Below are positions 7,125-15,165 of a DNA stretch of 16,865 bases, one piece after another (position 1 is the stretch's first letter; each line of letters starts with the position of its first letter). The stretch is from contig JAKBHG010000003.1 of NCBI GenBank assembly GCA_021836925.1, positions 1-16,865 on the forward strand. The letters are read 5' to 3'. The stretch is from Microcaldota archaeon. Its GTDB lineage: Archaea; Micrarchaeota; Micrarchaeia; Micrarchaeales; Micrarchaeaceae. Made by a program: the position numbers and the translations under genes. Below the pieces are notes generated by a model. That model was not told the origin of the DNA. It saw nothing but the letters and a program-made list of their open reading frames with translations, and did not search any database.

Positions 7125-8378
7125 CTACACAATGAAATCATCGCCGGACTCTTCGCGGTCGGATGCCTGCTTGGGCTGCTTGCCCACGTTTATCTTCACG
7201 CCGTTGTCGTCCCTGGTTATCTTTATGTCGAACTCCTTGTCGCTGAACTCCCCGCTTTCAAGGAGCCTCTGCAGTTCCTCATATGTGTAGGAGCCTATGT
7301 CCCTCGCGGACGTGCCCCTCTCGCTGAGTATGCTCTTCCTCCTTTCGACTATGTTCTCCTTGTCCAGCTCAGCATATGATAGCGACAGCTTCGGTATCTC
7401 CTTTGATTCGAAGAGGCTCTCGATGTCCACATCTATCGGCTTGTATCCCTCATCCTGCAATATGAACGGAAGCACCGCCGAGAACTCTTCTTTTATCTTG
7501 CTCACCAGCGCACTTATCTTGTCCCTGGCGCCGCCAACCACGAACGACTCGTTGTTCAGGAATCCCACAAACGCGTTCTGGTTGTCGTCCTTGACTATGT
7601 CCTGCAGCAACTGGGATATGAGCCTCAGTATCACTATGCCTGACTTCTCGCCGAAGTGCTGGACATACTGCGCCAGGTTGTTTATCTTTATTACACCCAT
7701 GACGTTGTCCGCGCCCGCCTTTATCGCCTTTTCCACCTCTCCCGATATCCTCTCCTCGTCCGGGAGGTCTATCAGCGGGTCGAAGCGCTTGCCCTTCTTC
7801 CTGAGGAATAGGGTTACCAGGCTTCTTACCTCCATCGGGTCGAACGGCTTCTTGATGTAGTAGTTAGCGCCGTACTGTATGCCCTTGAACCTGTTGCTCG
7901 TCGGATCCATGGCGCTTACAAGTATTACAATCGTGTTCTTGAGTTCCGGGTCGCTCTTTATCGTCTGGCATATGTCCAGCCCGTCGCGGTTCGGCAGCAT
8001 TAGGTCCAGCACCACCAGGTCGGGGTGCTCCTTTCTGACGAATGGGAGCGCCTGGCCTCCGTCATAGAGCTGTGATATCTCATACTCCTTTCCTATCGAT
8101 AGCGCCATGAGCTTGTTTATGTTAGGGTCATCCTCGACTATCAGCACCTTGCGCAGCTTGTCGGAACCGTCCGCCAGTATGTAGTACGTCATCATGCCAC
8201 CGGTCGCCCTGGACGCTATAGCCTTGTCCCTCTCCAGTTCCGAGAGCACGGACTTTAGGCTGTCTTCAGGTATGCCGCTTGAGAATGCGTCGTCCCTTAG
8301 CTCGTTGTAGGATATCTGCTGCTTATCGTTTATCCTCGAAAGAAGGTCGCTCTTGAGTTCATCAGAGGTCTCCGGCAT
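7125..8378 (-). CDS. Response regulator: winged helix, receiver domain and degenerate GGDEF
   Basis: 417 residues. Residues 1-70 look like a winged helix (SDELKSDLLSRI to MMTYYIL). Residues 76-195 are a receiver domain with acidic pair E92-D93, phosphoacceptor D125 (VVLDLMLP), S155 and K177 (KKPF). Residues 200-340 resemble a GGDEF domain: D200-P-L-I-D-L-P matches the DPLTGLPNR start, and the signature position reads N-N-E-S-F (275-279), with the following LSLSYAEL at the usual last strand. The catalytic GG(D/E)EF is lost, so cyclase activity is unlikely. The tail after residue 345 is acidic and probably disordered. ATG at 8378 has GGTGA five bases upstream; a TTG at 8426 would add 16 residues without a ribosome site. 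The histidine kinase gene upstream is the obvious partner. Confidence 0.85.
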   Translation of the reverse strand: MPETSDELKSDLLSRINDKQQISYNELRDDAFSSGIPEDSLKSVLSELERDKAIASRATGGMMTYYILADGSDKLRKVLIVEDDPNINKLMALSIGKEYEISQLYDGGQALPFVRKEHPDLVVLDLMLPNRDGLDICQTIKSDPELKNTIVILVSAMDPTSNRFKGIQYGANYYIKKPFDPMEVRSLVTLFLRKKGKRFDPLIDLPDEERISGEVEKAIKAGADNVMGVIKINNLAQYVQHFGEKSGIVILRLISQLLQDIVKDDNQNAFVGFLNNESFVVGGARDKISALVSKIKEEFSAVLPFILQDEGYKPIDVDIESLFESKEIPKLSLSYAELDKENIVERRKSILSERGTSARDIGSYTYEELQRLLESGEFSDKEFDIKITRDDNGVKINVGKQPKQASDREESGDDFIV

Positions 8379-8438
8379 GATGGTCACCAGACCTATTTGT
8401 GAAAGAAGAATAATATTGCTTTGCAATGCCCCTGCGGG

Positions 8439-10676
8439 CTACTTTGCAGCCGCCTTCGCCCTCCTCTGCTTGTACGCCACCGGCAATATGAAGTAGAACT
8501 TGCTTCCCTTACCCAGCTCCGAGTCCACCTTTATCTTGCCGTGGTGCAGCGACACTATCTCCCTGGTTATCGACAGCCCGAGGCCCGTGCCCGCTCCAGG
8601 CTGCATGACGAGCTCCTTCTTCGGCGCCTGGTAGAATTCCCTGAAGAGCCTGCGCTTGTCCTCTGGGCTTATACCTATTCCAGTGTCGATAACGTCGAAC
8701 TCTATGCTTTTCCTGGTCTTCCTGAACATGTGTACGGTTATGCCACCCTTATCGGTGAACTTGATGGAGTTGCCGATGAGGTTTACGAAAACCTGTATCA
8801 GCCTGTTCGGGTCCGCGATTATCGGCGGCACGTCGTAGTCTACATTCCACTTGAATTCCAGGCCCTTGTTGACCGCAGACTCCTCCAGCGACTTTATCGT
8901 CGGGTTGTTGTACATGTCCCTGAGGTTGACCTCGCGCACGTCGAGCTTCACCTTGTCGGACTCGAGCTTCGCCGCGTCGAGCACCTGCTGTATTATCAGC
9001 ATGAGCCTTGACGACTCGTCTATTATCGTGCTCAGGTACTCCTTCTGCTCGGGGCTGAGCTCCCCGAACTCTCCGTTGCGTATCAGCTTGGCGAAGCCCT
9101 CTATGTTGGTCAGGGGCGTCTTGAGCTCATGGGATATGTTGTAGATGAACTGGGACTTGAGGTCGCCTACCCCCTTCAGCTTCGCTACCTCGCTCTGGCT
9201 GTTCCTCAGCTTCATCTCAAGGTCGTCCAGCGTCCGCTTTGTAAGCAGCTCCTTGATAAGTATTATGTAGCTCACGCTCCCGTCTGCCTTCTTGAAGAGC
9301 CTGATGGAATGCGTTGCAGGAACAGGAACGCCGTCGCGCCTCTTCACATTGACGTACGAGTTGTCGACCTTTCCGTACCTCTTCGCATAGTTGAGATCCC
9401 TGTCGAGTATTTTCTCATCCTCATATACCGACCTCAGCTCCTTGCCTATAAGGTCCTCCTTCGCGTATCCAAGCACGCTCTCCGCGGGCATGTTGCAGCT
9501 GTCTATGTAGCCGATGTCCGTTGATATTATCGCTATGTCCGAAGTGCTTTCAAGGAACCCGTACAGCCCGTCCGTCACCGCCGCGAGATACTTCTCGCTG
9601 TCTGCCTTCTCTATAAGCAGCATGGCGCCGCCCTCAGTCCTCATCGCGACTATCTTCGAGTATATTGGTATCGCGCTGTTTGGCATTATATCTGCGTATA
9701 GCACCGCACTTCCTGAATCGCTTTTGAGAAGTTCCTCGAGCGACGACTTCGCCCTGGCCCTATCGGACTCCTTTACCAGATTCGCAATGTTTATCCCTTC
9801 GAGCATCTGTGGGGTATAGCCGAATATCCTCTCGAAGTTGTCGGCTGCCGCGGTCACTGACAGTTCGCCGTTCACCGAGACTACGGTTACGTCGCCGCTG
9901 TTCATTATTAGCCTGTTGACGCTGCTCAGCATCTCCGTGTCGGTAATGTCTGCAACGCTTATGTGCATCAGCGACTTGTTCACCATCGTGGCCATGGCTG
10001 AATACCTCCGGACCTTCCCCATCACTTCCAGGCTAAGCGAGTATGCCTTCCTTTTAGCCGCCTCGACCTCCTGGAAGTCTATACCGAATATCTTCTGCAC
10101 GTCGGAATAGCTGTTGTTGAGTTCGGGAAATTCCTTCCGCACCCTCGCATTGGCCTTCACTACCTTGTTTGTCGGGGCGGCGAGCACCTGCATGCCTGAG
10201 CCATCGAACGCCGCGTTGAAGTACTCAACTAAGCTGAGGTTCCTCGACGCCTCGGACTTGTAGTTTATCGCATATCCCACGAGGTGCGCCGCGATATAGA
10301 CGCTGTCGACAATGTCCTGGCTGAACCTGCCTTGGATCTTCGAATAGAGTTCGATTAGGTGGGTAACCCTGCCATTGGCCATTACCGGCACTACGGCACA
10401 GCTGCTGTAGCCTTCGGCGTGCCTGCTTACCAACTCCGGAAAATCAGAGTACTCGCTGAGCTGGTTGTCGATGTACGGCTTCTTCGTGTTGATTAGGTAG
10501 TTTGACAGCGCGCTGCTCGTAGAGCTGCCGACAGGGTTCATTACCGCACGGTCCAGCCCGAAGAATTCCTTTATCCGCGAGGAGAACTGCGTAGATATGT
10601 CGCTCTTGTCAGAGCCGCTGTTCGCTATGGGAATCAGCTCGTCGAAAAGCTTCTGCAGCACGAGATTGTCTGCCAT
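8439..10676 (-). CDS. Soluble sensor histidine kinase with GAF and PAS domains
   Basis: 745 residues with no membrane segment. A GAF-like domain covers about residues 5-145, a weak PAS-like region about 150-245, and PAS domains about 255-360 and 370-480. The HisKA domain has phosphoacceptor H516 (NISHELKTPL). The ATPase domain has N box N636, G1 box DTGIGIS (664-670), F box REFYQ, and G2 box GTGLGLS (696-702). It should phosphorylate the response regulator encoded 60 bp downstream. The signal is unknown; cytosolic GAF/PAS input points to a small ligand or redox cue. ATG at 10676 is chosen because GGTG precedes it by seven bases and the TATA box near 10716 places the transcript start at about 10690; the GTG at 10700 would be upstream of that. 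Confidence 0.93.
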   Translation of the reverse strand: MADNLVLQKLFDELIPIANSGSDKSDISTQFSSRIKEFFGLDRAVMNPVGSSTSSALSNYLINTKKPYIDNQLSEYSDFPELVSRHAEGYSSCAVVPVMANGRVTHLIELYSKIQGRFSQDIVDSVYIAAHLVGYAINYKSEASRNLSLVEYFNAAFDGSGMQVLAAPTNKVVKANARVRKEFPELNNSYSDVQKIFGIDFQEVEAAKRKAYSLSLEVMGKVRRYSAMATMVNKSLMHISVADITDTEMLSSVNRLIMNSGDVTVVSVNGELSVTAAADNFERIFGYTPQMLEGINIANLVKESDRARAKSSLEELLKSDSGSAVLYADIMPNSAIPIYSKIVAMRTEGGAMLLIEKADSEKYLAAVTDGLYGFLESTSDIAIISTDIGYIDSCNMPAESVLGYAKEDLIGKELRSVYEDEKILDRDLNYAKRYGKVDNSYVNVKRRDGVPVPATHSIRLFKKADGSVSYIILIKELLTKRTLDDLEMKLRNSQSEVAKLKGVGDLKSQFIYNISHELKTPLTNIEGFAKLIRNGEFGELSPEQKEYLSTIIDESSRLMLIIQQVLDAAKLESDKVKLDVREVNLRDMYNNPTIKSLEESAVNKGLEFKWNVDYDVPPIIADPNRLIQVFVNLIGNSIKFTDKGGITVHMFRKTRKSIEFDVIDTGIGISPEDKRRLFREFYQAPKKELVMQPGAGTGLGLSITREIVSLHHGKIKVDSELGKGSKFYFILPVAYKQRRAKAAAK

Positions 10677-10709
10677 ATTGGAGCACCGCCGCGATTTCAC
10701 TGCGCCGGT

Positions 10710-10737
10710 AATATTTATATTCAGTGATATATTAATA
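10710..10737. promoter_or_regulatory. Bidirectional promoter of the histidine kinase operon and fibrillarin
   Basis: A/T-rich stretch with TAATATTTATATTCA (10710-10724) as the minus-strand TATA for the kinase operon and TGATATATTAATAT (10724-10737) for plus-strand fibrillarin. Predicted starts are about 10690 and 10756. The two elements adjoin, so the two units may compete or be coregulated. Confidence 0.5.
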
Positions 10738-10786
10738 TCTCTGTGGATTCAGGATGTTTCAAGGTAACGAAAAGGAAGGTGGCAGC

Positions 10787-11446
10787 ATGCAGCCAAAAAA
10801 ACTCTTTGATGGAGTGTACGTTCATGAAAGCAAGATACTCACGGTGAACTTGGCAAGGGGATCCAAGGTGTACGGCGAGGAGCTCTTCGAGTTAGGCAGC
10901 GCTGAGTATAGGTCCTGGAATCCGTACAGGAGCAAGCTCTCCGCGGCGATACTCAACGGACTGAAGAACATGGTTATAGAGAAGGGCAATTCCGTACTGT
11001 ACCTTGGCGCTGCAACCGGCACGACGGCGAGCCACGTCAGCGACATAGTCGGCGAGAAGGGCAGGGTCTACTGCATCGAGTTCTCCGAGAGGAATATGAG
11101 GAGCCTGATCGAGGTTTGCGCCAGAAGGAAGAACATGCTGCCGATACTTGCAGATGTGAGGTATGTGGAAAAATACAGGGAGATGGTGCAGGAGTGTGAC
11201 GTACTTTACCAGGACGTCTCGGCTAAGGAGCAGGCCGATATAATAAAGAAGAACGCCGTTTTCCTGAAGAAGGGCGGCTATGCATACTTCGCGATAAAGT
11301 CGCAGAGCATAGACATATCCAGGAAGCCAGAAGAGGTTTTCGAGGAGGTGAAGGCGGAAATCGCCGACACGTTCGAAGTGGTCGAGACAGTGAGGCTGGA
11401 GCCGTATGATGAGATGCATCTCTTCATGGTACTAAAGAAGAGATGA
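10787..11446 (+). CDS. flpA: Fibrillarin, rRNA/tRNA 2'-O-methyltransferase
   Basis: 219 residues. Archaeal fibrillarin is the SAM-dependent catalytic subunit of the C/D box sRNP, methylating ribose 2'-OH positions of rRNA and tRNA together with Nop5 and L7Ae. The N-terminus KKLFDGVYVHESKILTVNL matches the family's small beta domain. The SAM motif YLGAATGTTASHVSD, acidic strand VYCIEFSER, LADVR and DVLYQDVS, and the catalytic-lysine motif AIKSQSID are all present. The length fits archaeal homologues (about 225-230). ATG at 10787 has a strong ribosome site (GGAAGGTGG, four bases before). The in-frame ATG at 10754, near the predicted transcript start, could give a leaderless form 11 residues longer. 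No nop5 gene is in the window. Confidence 0.95.
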   Translation: MQPKKLFDGVYVHESKILTVNLARGSKVYGEELFELGSAEYRSWNPYRSKLSAAILNGLKNMVIEKGNSVLYLGAATGTTASHVSDIVGEKGRVYCIEFSERNMRSLIEVCARRKNMLPILADVRYVEKYREMVQECDVLYQDVSAKEQADIIKKNAVFLKKGGYAYFAIKSQSIDISRKPEEVFEEVKAEIADTFEVVETVRLEPYDEMHLFMVLKKR

Positions 11447-11498
11447 GCGCCTCGGCGGCATGGAAAGAGATTTAGAAGATGGTTGAGATTTGGTTGGT

Positions 11499-12329
11499 AT
11501 GGCGGAATTTGGCAGCCTGGCAACGGCGATTAAGCTTGCAAGGTCTTCCGGCACAAGCCTATTCTGCAGGTATTGCGGGAATGAGACAGTCGCAGTAGGC
11601 AGCAAGGGTGTGTGCTCCAACTGCGAGATGCCGGTCGAACAGAACCAAAAGGCGTTCTCGGAAAGGAACGCGGAGATATTCCAGACGGCCAAGTCCATAA
11701 AAAGCGCGGTAGGGAAAGGCGACTTCGACAGCGCAGTGAAGGTGTACGAAGAGGCCTTCGCAAAGTACCGCGACCCCGGTATGCTGTATGCCGAGAGCCT
11801 TGTGAAGATAAAGCAGTCGAACGCGGCGATTGCGCAGATAAGATACGACAGAAAAGGTTTCATGGAGGAGAACACCGCGTACAGGAACAGCGGCGCGAAG
11901 CTCGTCAGCGAGGCCAAGCTGCTCCTGTTTAAAGCGATAAGCGCATGCAATGCGGCGATGGCCGCAGGGCCGACCCCTGGCAATGCGTACCTGCTCTTCC
12001 TGTGCTACAGCAAAATAGGGAATGCAAGGGCCTCGTCGAATGCCATCGGACTAATAGAGAAGGCAGGCAACACGTATCTCAGCATGTATGCAAGGATGGC
12101 GTACGACTCGACAGTCCGAGACTACAAAGCACTGGAACGGGACTCGGAGGCCATGCTTAACAGCGAAAACTTCTCGGTGAACGCGCTGTTCTACCTCGCG
12201 CTTGCAGCGCTTAGGAATGGGAATGAGAAGTATGCGAAAAGCATAATGGAAGGCGCAAAAGGGTTTGTTGGCAGCAGCCTTACCCTCCTTCAGAAAGATA
12301 TGGAACGCTTCGAACAGAGCCTCATGTGA
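11499..12329 (+). CDS. Zinc-ribbon protein with helical repeats, function unknown
   Basis: 276 residues. An N-terminal zinc ribbon has Cys 23, 26, 39 and 42 (CRYC and CSNC). The rest is all-helical with TPR-like units (for example GDFDSAVKVYEEAFAKY; AYLLFLCYSKIGNARASSNAIGLI; NALFYLALAALRNGNEKYAKSI). Such scaffolds bind proteins or RNA. No signal peptide or membrane segment is seen, so it should be cytosolic. It starts 52 bp after fibrillarin and has TTGG-type bases just before the ATG, with a TATA-like ATTTAG near 11469 that would make it nearly leaderless. I do not recognise a family. Confidence 0.75.
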   Translation: MAEFGSLATAIKLARSSGTSLFCRYCGNETVAVGSKGVCSNCEMPVEQNQKAFSERNAEIFQTAKSIKSAVGKGDFDSAVKVYEEAFAKYRDPGMLYAESLVKIKQSNAAIAQIRYDRKGFMEENTAYRNSGAKLVSEAKLLLFKAISACNAAMAAGPTPGNAYLLFLCYSKIGNARASSNAIGLIEKAGNTYLSMYARMAYDSTVRDYKALERDSEAMLNSENFSVNALFYLALAALRNGNEKYAKSIMEGAKGFVGSSLTLLQKDMERFEQSLM

Positions 12330-12335
12330 TAAGCG

Positions 12336-12349
12336 GCACATACATGTGC
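12336..12349. terminator. Palindrome between convergent genes, possible bidirectional terminator
   Basis: GCACAT-AC-ATGTGC is a perfect inverted repeat in the 23-bp gap between the zinc-ribbon gene and the GluRS gene, which converge here. As RNA it would fold with a 5-bp stem and 4-base loop on either strand. No T-run follows, which archaeal terminators usually need, so the role is tentative. Confidence 0.3.
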
Positions 12350-12352
12350 GCG

Positions 12353-13579
12353 TCACTTCCTCTTCTCTTCGGCCTTCAGCCGCCTGTTTATCGATTCGAG
12401 CTTCCGCATGTCTAGGTGCGAATCGTTCTTCCCTATCCCTGAATTGACTACGTACTCCCTCAGTGCTGCGGGCAGTATTCCCTTCTTCCTGAGCCCCGCT
12501 ATGGTGGGTGCCCTTGGATCGTCCCATCCGCTGAGCCTTCCATCCTGTATCGCCTTCCTTATGTCGGACTTGTGCGGGAAGTCATGCGACGCTATGAGCA
12601 ATCCTATGTCAAGGGTGTGGGGCTGCTCCCAGCCGAGCGCGTCGTAGAGATATTTCTGCTTGACGCTGTTCATCTCGTGCTCCTTGCCCCTTATCACAAG
12701 GTTCACGGCCATCTCGTGGTCGTCTATCACTACGGAGAAGTTGTAGAGAGGCCATACCCTGTACTTGCTGCCTGTGATAGGATGGCTCTTGTCTATTATC
12801 CTGAACATCGGCCAGTCCCTGACCGAGGGATTAGGGTGCTGCATGTCGGTCTTCATCCTGAGGACTGCTTCGCCCTCCTTTGAAGTCGAATGCATGCTCT
12901 TCCATTTCTTCATATTCTCTGCCGGGGCCGAGCCCCTGCACGCGCAGCTTATGCCCTCCCTCTTGTTCTTCTGCATCAATTCCCTGGGGCACGTGCACAC
13001 ATAAGCGTGACCGGACCCGATCAGCTGCTCCGCATACTTGTAATATATCTCGAGGCGCTCGCTCTGCTTGAACACGCCCGCTATGGAGCATTCGAGCCAT
13101 TCGAGATCTTCAACGATGAGCCTGTATGCCTCAACGTTGGGCTCCTTTGTCCTTGGGTCCGTGTCTTCGAACCGCAGGAAGAACTTGCCAGGGTACTTCT
13201 TCGAGTACTCGTCGCACAGGATTGCGACCTTGGAATGCCCGATGGTAAGGTAACCGCTCGGGTTCGGGGCAAACCTAGTGTTAACCGCGGTGCCTGGGCC
13301 GGCCCATTGCAGGTCCGGAAGGCCCTCTCTCTGCTCATGCTCCGGGAAGGTGTACTTGCCGACCTCAACTTCTATTTCCTCCTTTGAAAGAGCGTTTACC
13401 TCTCCGACGACTTTGTCAATTATCTTCTTGAGGTCCTTGAAACCGAGGCTTTTCGCGTCGGGGACTTCCGCGAATATCTTGTTCAGGACTATGCCGGATT
13501 CTGCCTTGCCGTAGTCGTGCGCATTCTTCAGTGCGAACTTCCTCGCAGCCTCAGTAATCCTGTCTTCAGCTTCCGACAT
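12353..13579 (-). CDS. gltX: Glutamyl-tRNA synthetase, short form lacking the anticodon-binding domain
   Basis: 408 residues. The N-terminal helical extension (1-90) and FAPNPSG followed by TIGH (112-115) are those of archaeal GluRS. RFEDTDPR (136-143), CTC/CAC cysteines (195, 197, 212, 214), LVIRGKEH, and GWDDPRAPTI with LRKKGILP follow in family order. The enzyme charges glutamate onto tRNA-Glu (and, in archaea without GlnRS, onto tRNA-Gln). Archaeal GluRS is usually about 550-570 residues with C-terminal anticodon-binding beta-barrels; here the protein stops at NRRLKAEEKRK, just where those begin. The first His of HIGH is Thr, and the KMSKS-like loop reads PHKS (335-338). It could be the cell's only GluRS with a split C-terminal part, or a paralogue analogous to the tRNA-queuosine glutamylase YadB. 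The start ATG follows a TATA-like element near 13616. Confidence 0.85.
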   Translation of the reverse strand: MSEAEDRITEAARKFALKNAHDYGKAESGIVLNKIFAEVPDAKSLGFKDLKKIIDKVVGEVNALSKEEIEVEVGKYTFPEHEQREGLPDLQWAGPGTAVNTRFAPNPSGYLTIGHSKVAILCDEYSKKYPGKFFLRFEDTDPRTKEPNVEAYRLIVEDLEWLECSIAGVFKQSERLEIYYKYAEQLIGSGHAYVCTCPRELMQKNKREGISCACRGSAPAENMKKWKSMHSTSKEGEAVLRMKTDMQHPNPSVRDWPMFRIIDKSHPITGSKYRVWPLYNFSVVIDDHEMAVNLVIRGKEHEMNSVKQKYLYDALGWEQPHTLDIGLLIASHDFPHKSDIRKAIQDGRLSGWDDPRAPTIAGLRKKGILPAALREYVVNSGIGKNDSHLDMRKLESINRRLKAEEKRK

Positions 13580-13622
13580 ATCCCACGCCGATTAATTCAA
13601 GGCTTTTCAACGCATTTAACCA

Positions 13623-14249
13623 TTACTGGCTGACTACCTTCAATTCCATCTGGTATGCAGTGCCGTTGTAATACACAGAATATCCAGAGCTGCTCTCCAC
13701 CACCGAGGCCATCGCAAAGAGCTTTATTGTAGAGTTTATTGGAAGAAGTGGTGAGATGGACACGGACTGCGTTGCCAGCGGCGAAGCGATCGGCAACTCA
13801 CCTCTAGAACTACTTAGATTAATGTACTTTGGCAGTGTCAGGAGAGCGCTAGCTGACATAATGACGTTGCTGGTGACCGTATTGCTGCTAAGGTACTCCT
13901 GCAGGCCATATGGTGAAATCGTAGACAGTGATACGTAGAACCCGTTCTGTTCCGATGTGTAGTATGATATGGTATGGTTGTTCTCCATCGTCTGGAGCAT
14001 TGAGGTAAGCGAGGCGTTGCCTGAAGGCGAAAGCCCCGTGGTGTTCAGGTGCACGTCCTGCTTGTATCCCGATACGGTTGCATTTACGTACCCTTGGGCT
14101 ATACCTATAGACGTGCCGCTCGGGACTGTCGTCGTCGTGGATGTGCTGGAGTTGTTGTTGCCGAATCCACCTATCGAGGTTATGAACATGAAAGCCACGA
14201 AAATAGACCCGCTAAGCAGTATGAGCTTTTTCTTCTTCAGATCGTCCAT
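13623..14249 (-). CDS. Membrane-anchored extracellular protein of unknown function
   Basis: 208 residues. A basic start (MDDLKKKK) and one hydrophobic helix (about 9-29) point to a type II membrane anchor or uncleaved signal. A Ser/Thr-rich linker (residues 33-44) is followed by an external domain with several N-x-S/T sites. There are no cysteines in the external part and no motif that I recognise. GTG at 14258 would add three residues; ATG at 14249 is preferred. It is divergent from the FKBP gene and shares its promoter region. Its stop lies 43 bp before the GluRS start. Confidence 0.6.
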   Translation of the reverse strand: MDDLKKKKLILLSGSIFVAFMFITSIGGFGNNNSSTSTTTTVPSGTSIGIAQGYVNATVSGYKQDVHLNTTGLSPSGNASLTSMLQTMENNHTISYYTSEQNGFYVSLSTISPYGLQEYLSSNTVTSNVIMSASALLTLPKYINLSSSRGELPIASPLATQSVSISPLLPINSTIKLFAMASVVESSSGYSVYYNGTAYQMELKVVSQ

Positions 14250-14301
14250 AGAAAGCACTGTTGAATTGCGCGGCCAGTGGGGTCGCGAGAAACTAATGCA
14301 A

Positions 14302-14319
14302 GCAATATATATTTATTGC
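14302..14319. promoter_or_regulatory. Palindromic element in the divergent promoter
   Basis: GCAATA-TATATT-TATTGC is an 18-bp inverted repeat with perfect 6-bp arms. Its centre is a TATA-like sequence for both strands: minus toward the membrane-anchored protein and plus toward the FKBP. A second plus-strand TATA-like sequence (TTTTTAATTC) is at 14324-14333. A dimeric regulator binding here would cover both TATA boxes; this is inference. Confidence 0.4.
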
Positions 14320-14392
14320 CTCCCATTTTTAATTCTATTCTGTTTCTGGTCATAAGACATAGGAACAGCACATAGAGTATAAAGTGATAAAC

Positions 14393-15106
14393 ATGTCTTT
14401 CAACGATAAGGACTTTCTGGAGATAGAGTACGATGCACGTGACAAGGATAGCGACAGGCTCATATCCACCACTTCGGAGCAGCATGCCAAGGATGCGGAC
14501 GCCTACAATAAGGATGTAAGGTACGGTCCCGCGCTTGTCATACTCGGCACGCACAGCATAATAAAGGGCCTTGACCGCGAGTTGCGAGGCATGGAGCTGA
14601 ACTCGGCGAAGAAGTTCACCTTCGGGCCCGAAGACGCGTTCGGGACAAGGCAGGAGGACCTTGTCAGGGTCATGCCCCTCTCGGAATTCAGGGCGAGGAA
14701 CATAAACCCGTACCCGGGCATGCACGTCGACCTCGAGGACGCGCACGCCATAGTAAAGAGCGTCAACTCCGGCAGGGTTGTCGTCGACTTAAACCATGAA
14801 TTCGCGGGCCACAGCATAGAGTACGAGGTAAAGGTGCTGCGCAGGCTCGACAAGACAGAGGACAAGATAGCGGCCCTTGGGAAGACATACGCGGCTGAAC
14901 CTACCGGAGTGAGCATATCCAACGGAACTGCGACTCTGGAGTACGGGGCGAAGGTGAGCAAGAATATCGACTACTTCATCGGCAGGGCAAACGTGATTGC
15001 TGCTTCGTTCTCGTACATAGACGGGATAAGCAAGGTCAACGTGAAGGAGGAGTATGAGAAGGCAGCCGAGAAGGACAATGGGAAGGAAAACGCGGGTGTA
15101 GATTGA
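14393..15106 (+). CDS. FKBP-type peptidyl-prolyl isomerase, long archaeal SlyD-like form
   Basis: 237 residues. The FKBP fold (about 1-155) with inserted IF chaperone flap shows the SlyD order: IEYDA, GPALVILGTHSIIKGLDRELRGM, the PEDAFGTR loop, a flap (VMPLSEF to NINPYPG), then VVDLNHEFAGHSIEYEVKVL. A C-terminal domain of about 80 residues (160-237) matches the long archaeal FKBPs (about 230-250 residues). The protein catalyses cis-trans isomerisation of prolyl bonds and acts as a folding helper; no signal peptide, so cytosolic. ATG at 14393 has GTGAT four bases upstream; the GTG at 14384 is part of that site. The tail is rich in Lys and Glu. Confidence 0.93.
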   Translation: MSFNDKDFLEIEYDARDKDSDRLISTTSEQHAKDADAYNKDVRYGPALVILGTHSIIKGLDRELRGMELNSAKKFTFGPEDAFGTRQEDLVRVMPLSEFRARNINPYPGMHVDLEDAHAIVKSVNSGRVVVDLNHEFAGHSIEYEVKVLRRLDKTEDKIAALGKTYAAEPTGVSISNGTATLEYGAKVSKNIDYFIGRANVIAASFSYIDGISKVNVKEEYEKAAEKDNGKENAGVD

Positions 15107-15130
15107 CGGCCCGCACATGGGCACATACAC

Positions 15131-15142
15131 TCTTTATATTTT
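15131..15142 (+). promoter_or_regulatory. TATA box of the pilin-LamG gene
   Basis: TCTTTATATTTT, centred near 15137, predicts transcription from about 15163, three bases before the ATG at 15166. No ribosome site is seen, so this message is probably leaderless. Confidence 0.55.
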
Positions 15143-15165
15143 CTTCCTATATTATCTCGACCTGC

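Noticed and set aside
7125..8378. Active diguanylate cyclase
   Set aside because: The signature is NNESF rather than GG(D/E)EF, so catalysis is not supported.
8379..8426. TTG start for the response regulator at 8426
   Set aside because: It has no ribosome site, whereas ATG 8378 has GGTGA at proper distance; the added residues come before the winged helix.
12051..12527. Minus-strand frame that might carry the missing GluRS C-terminal domain
   Set aside because: Its sequence shows no beta-barrel pattern and it is antisense to the zinc-ribbon gene; it looks like a shadow frame.
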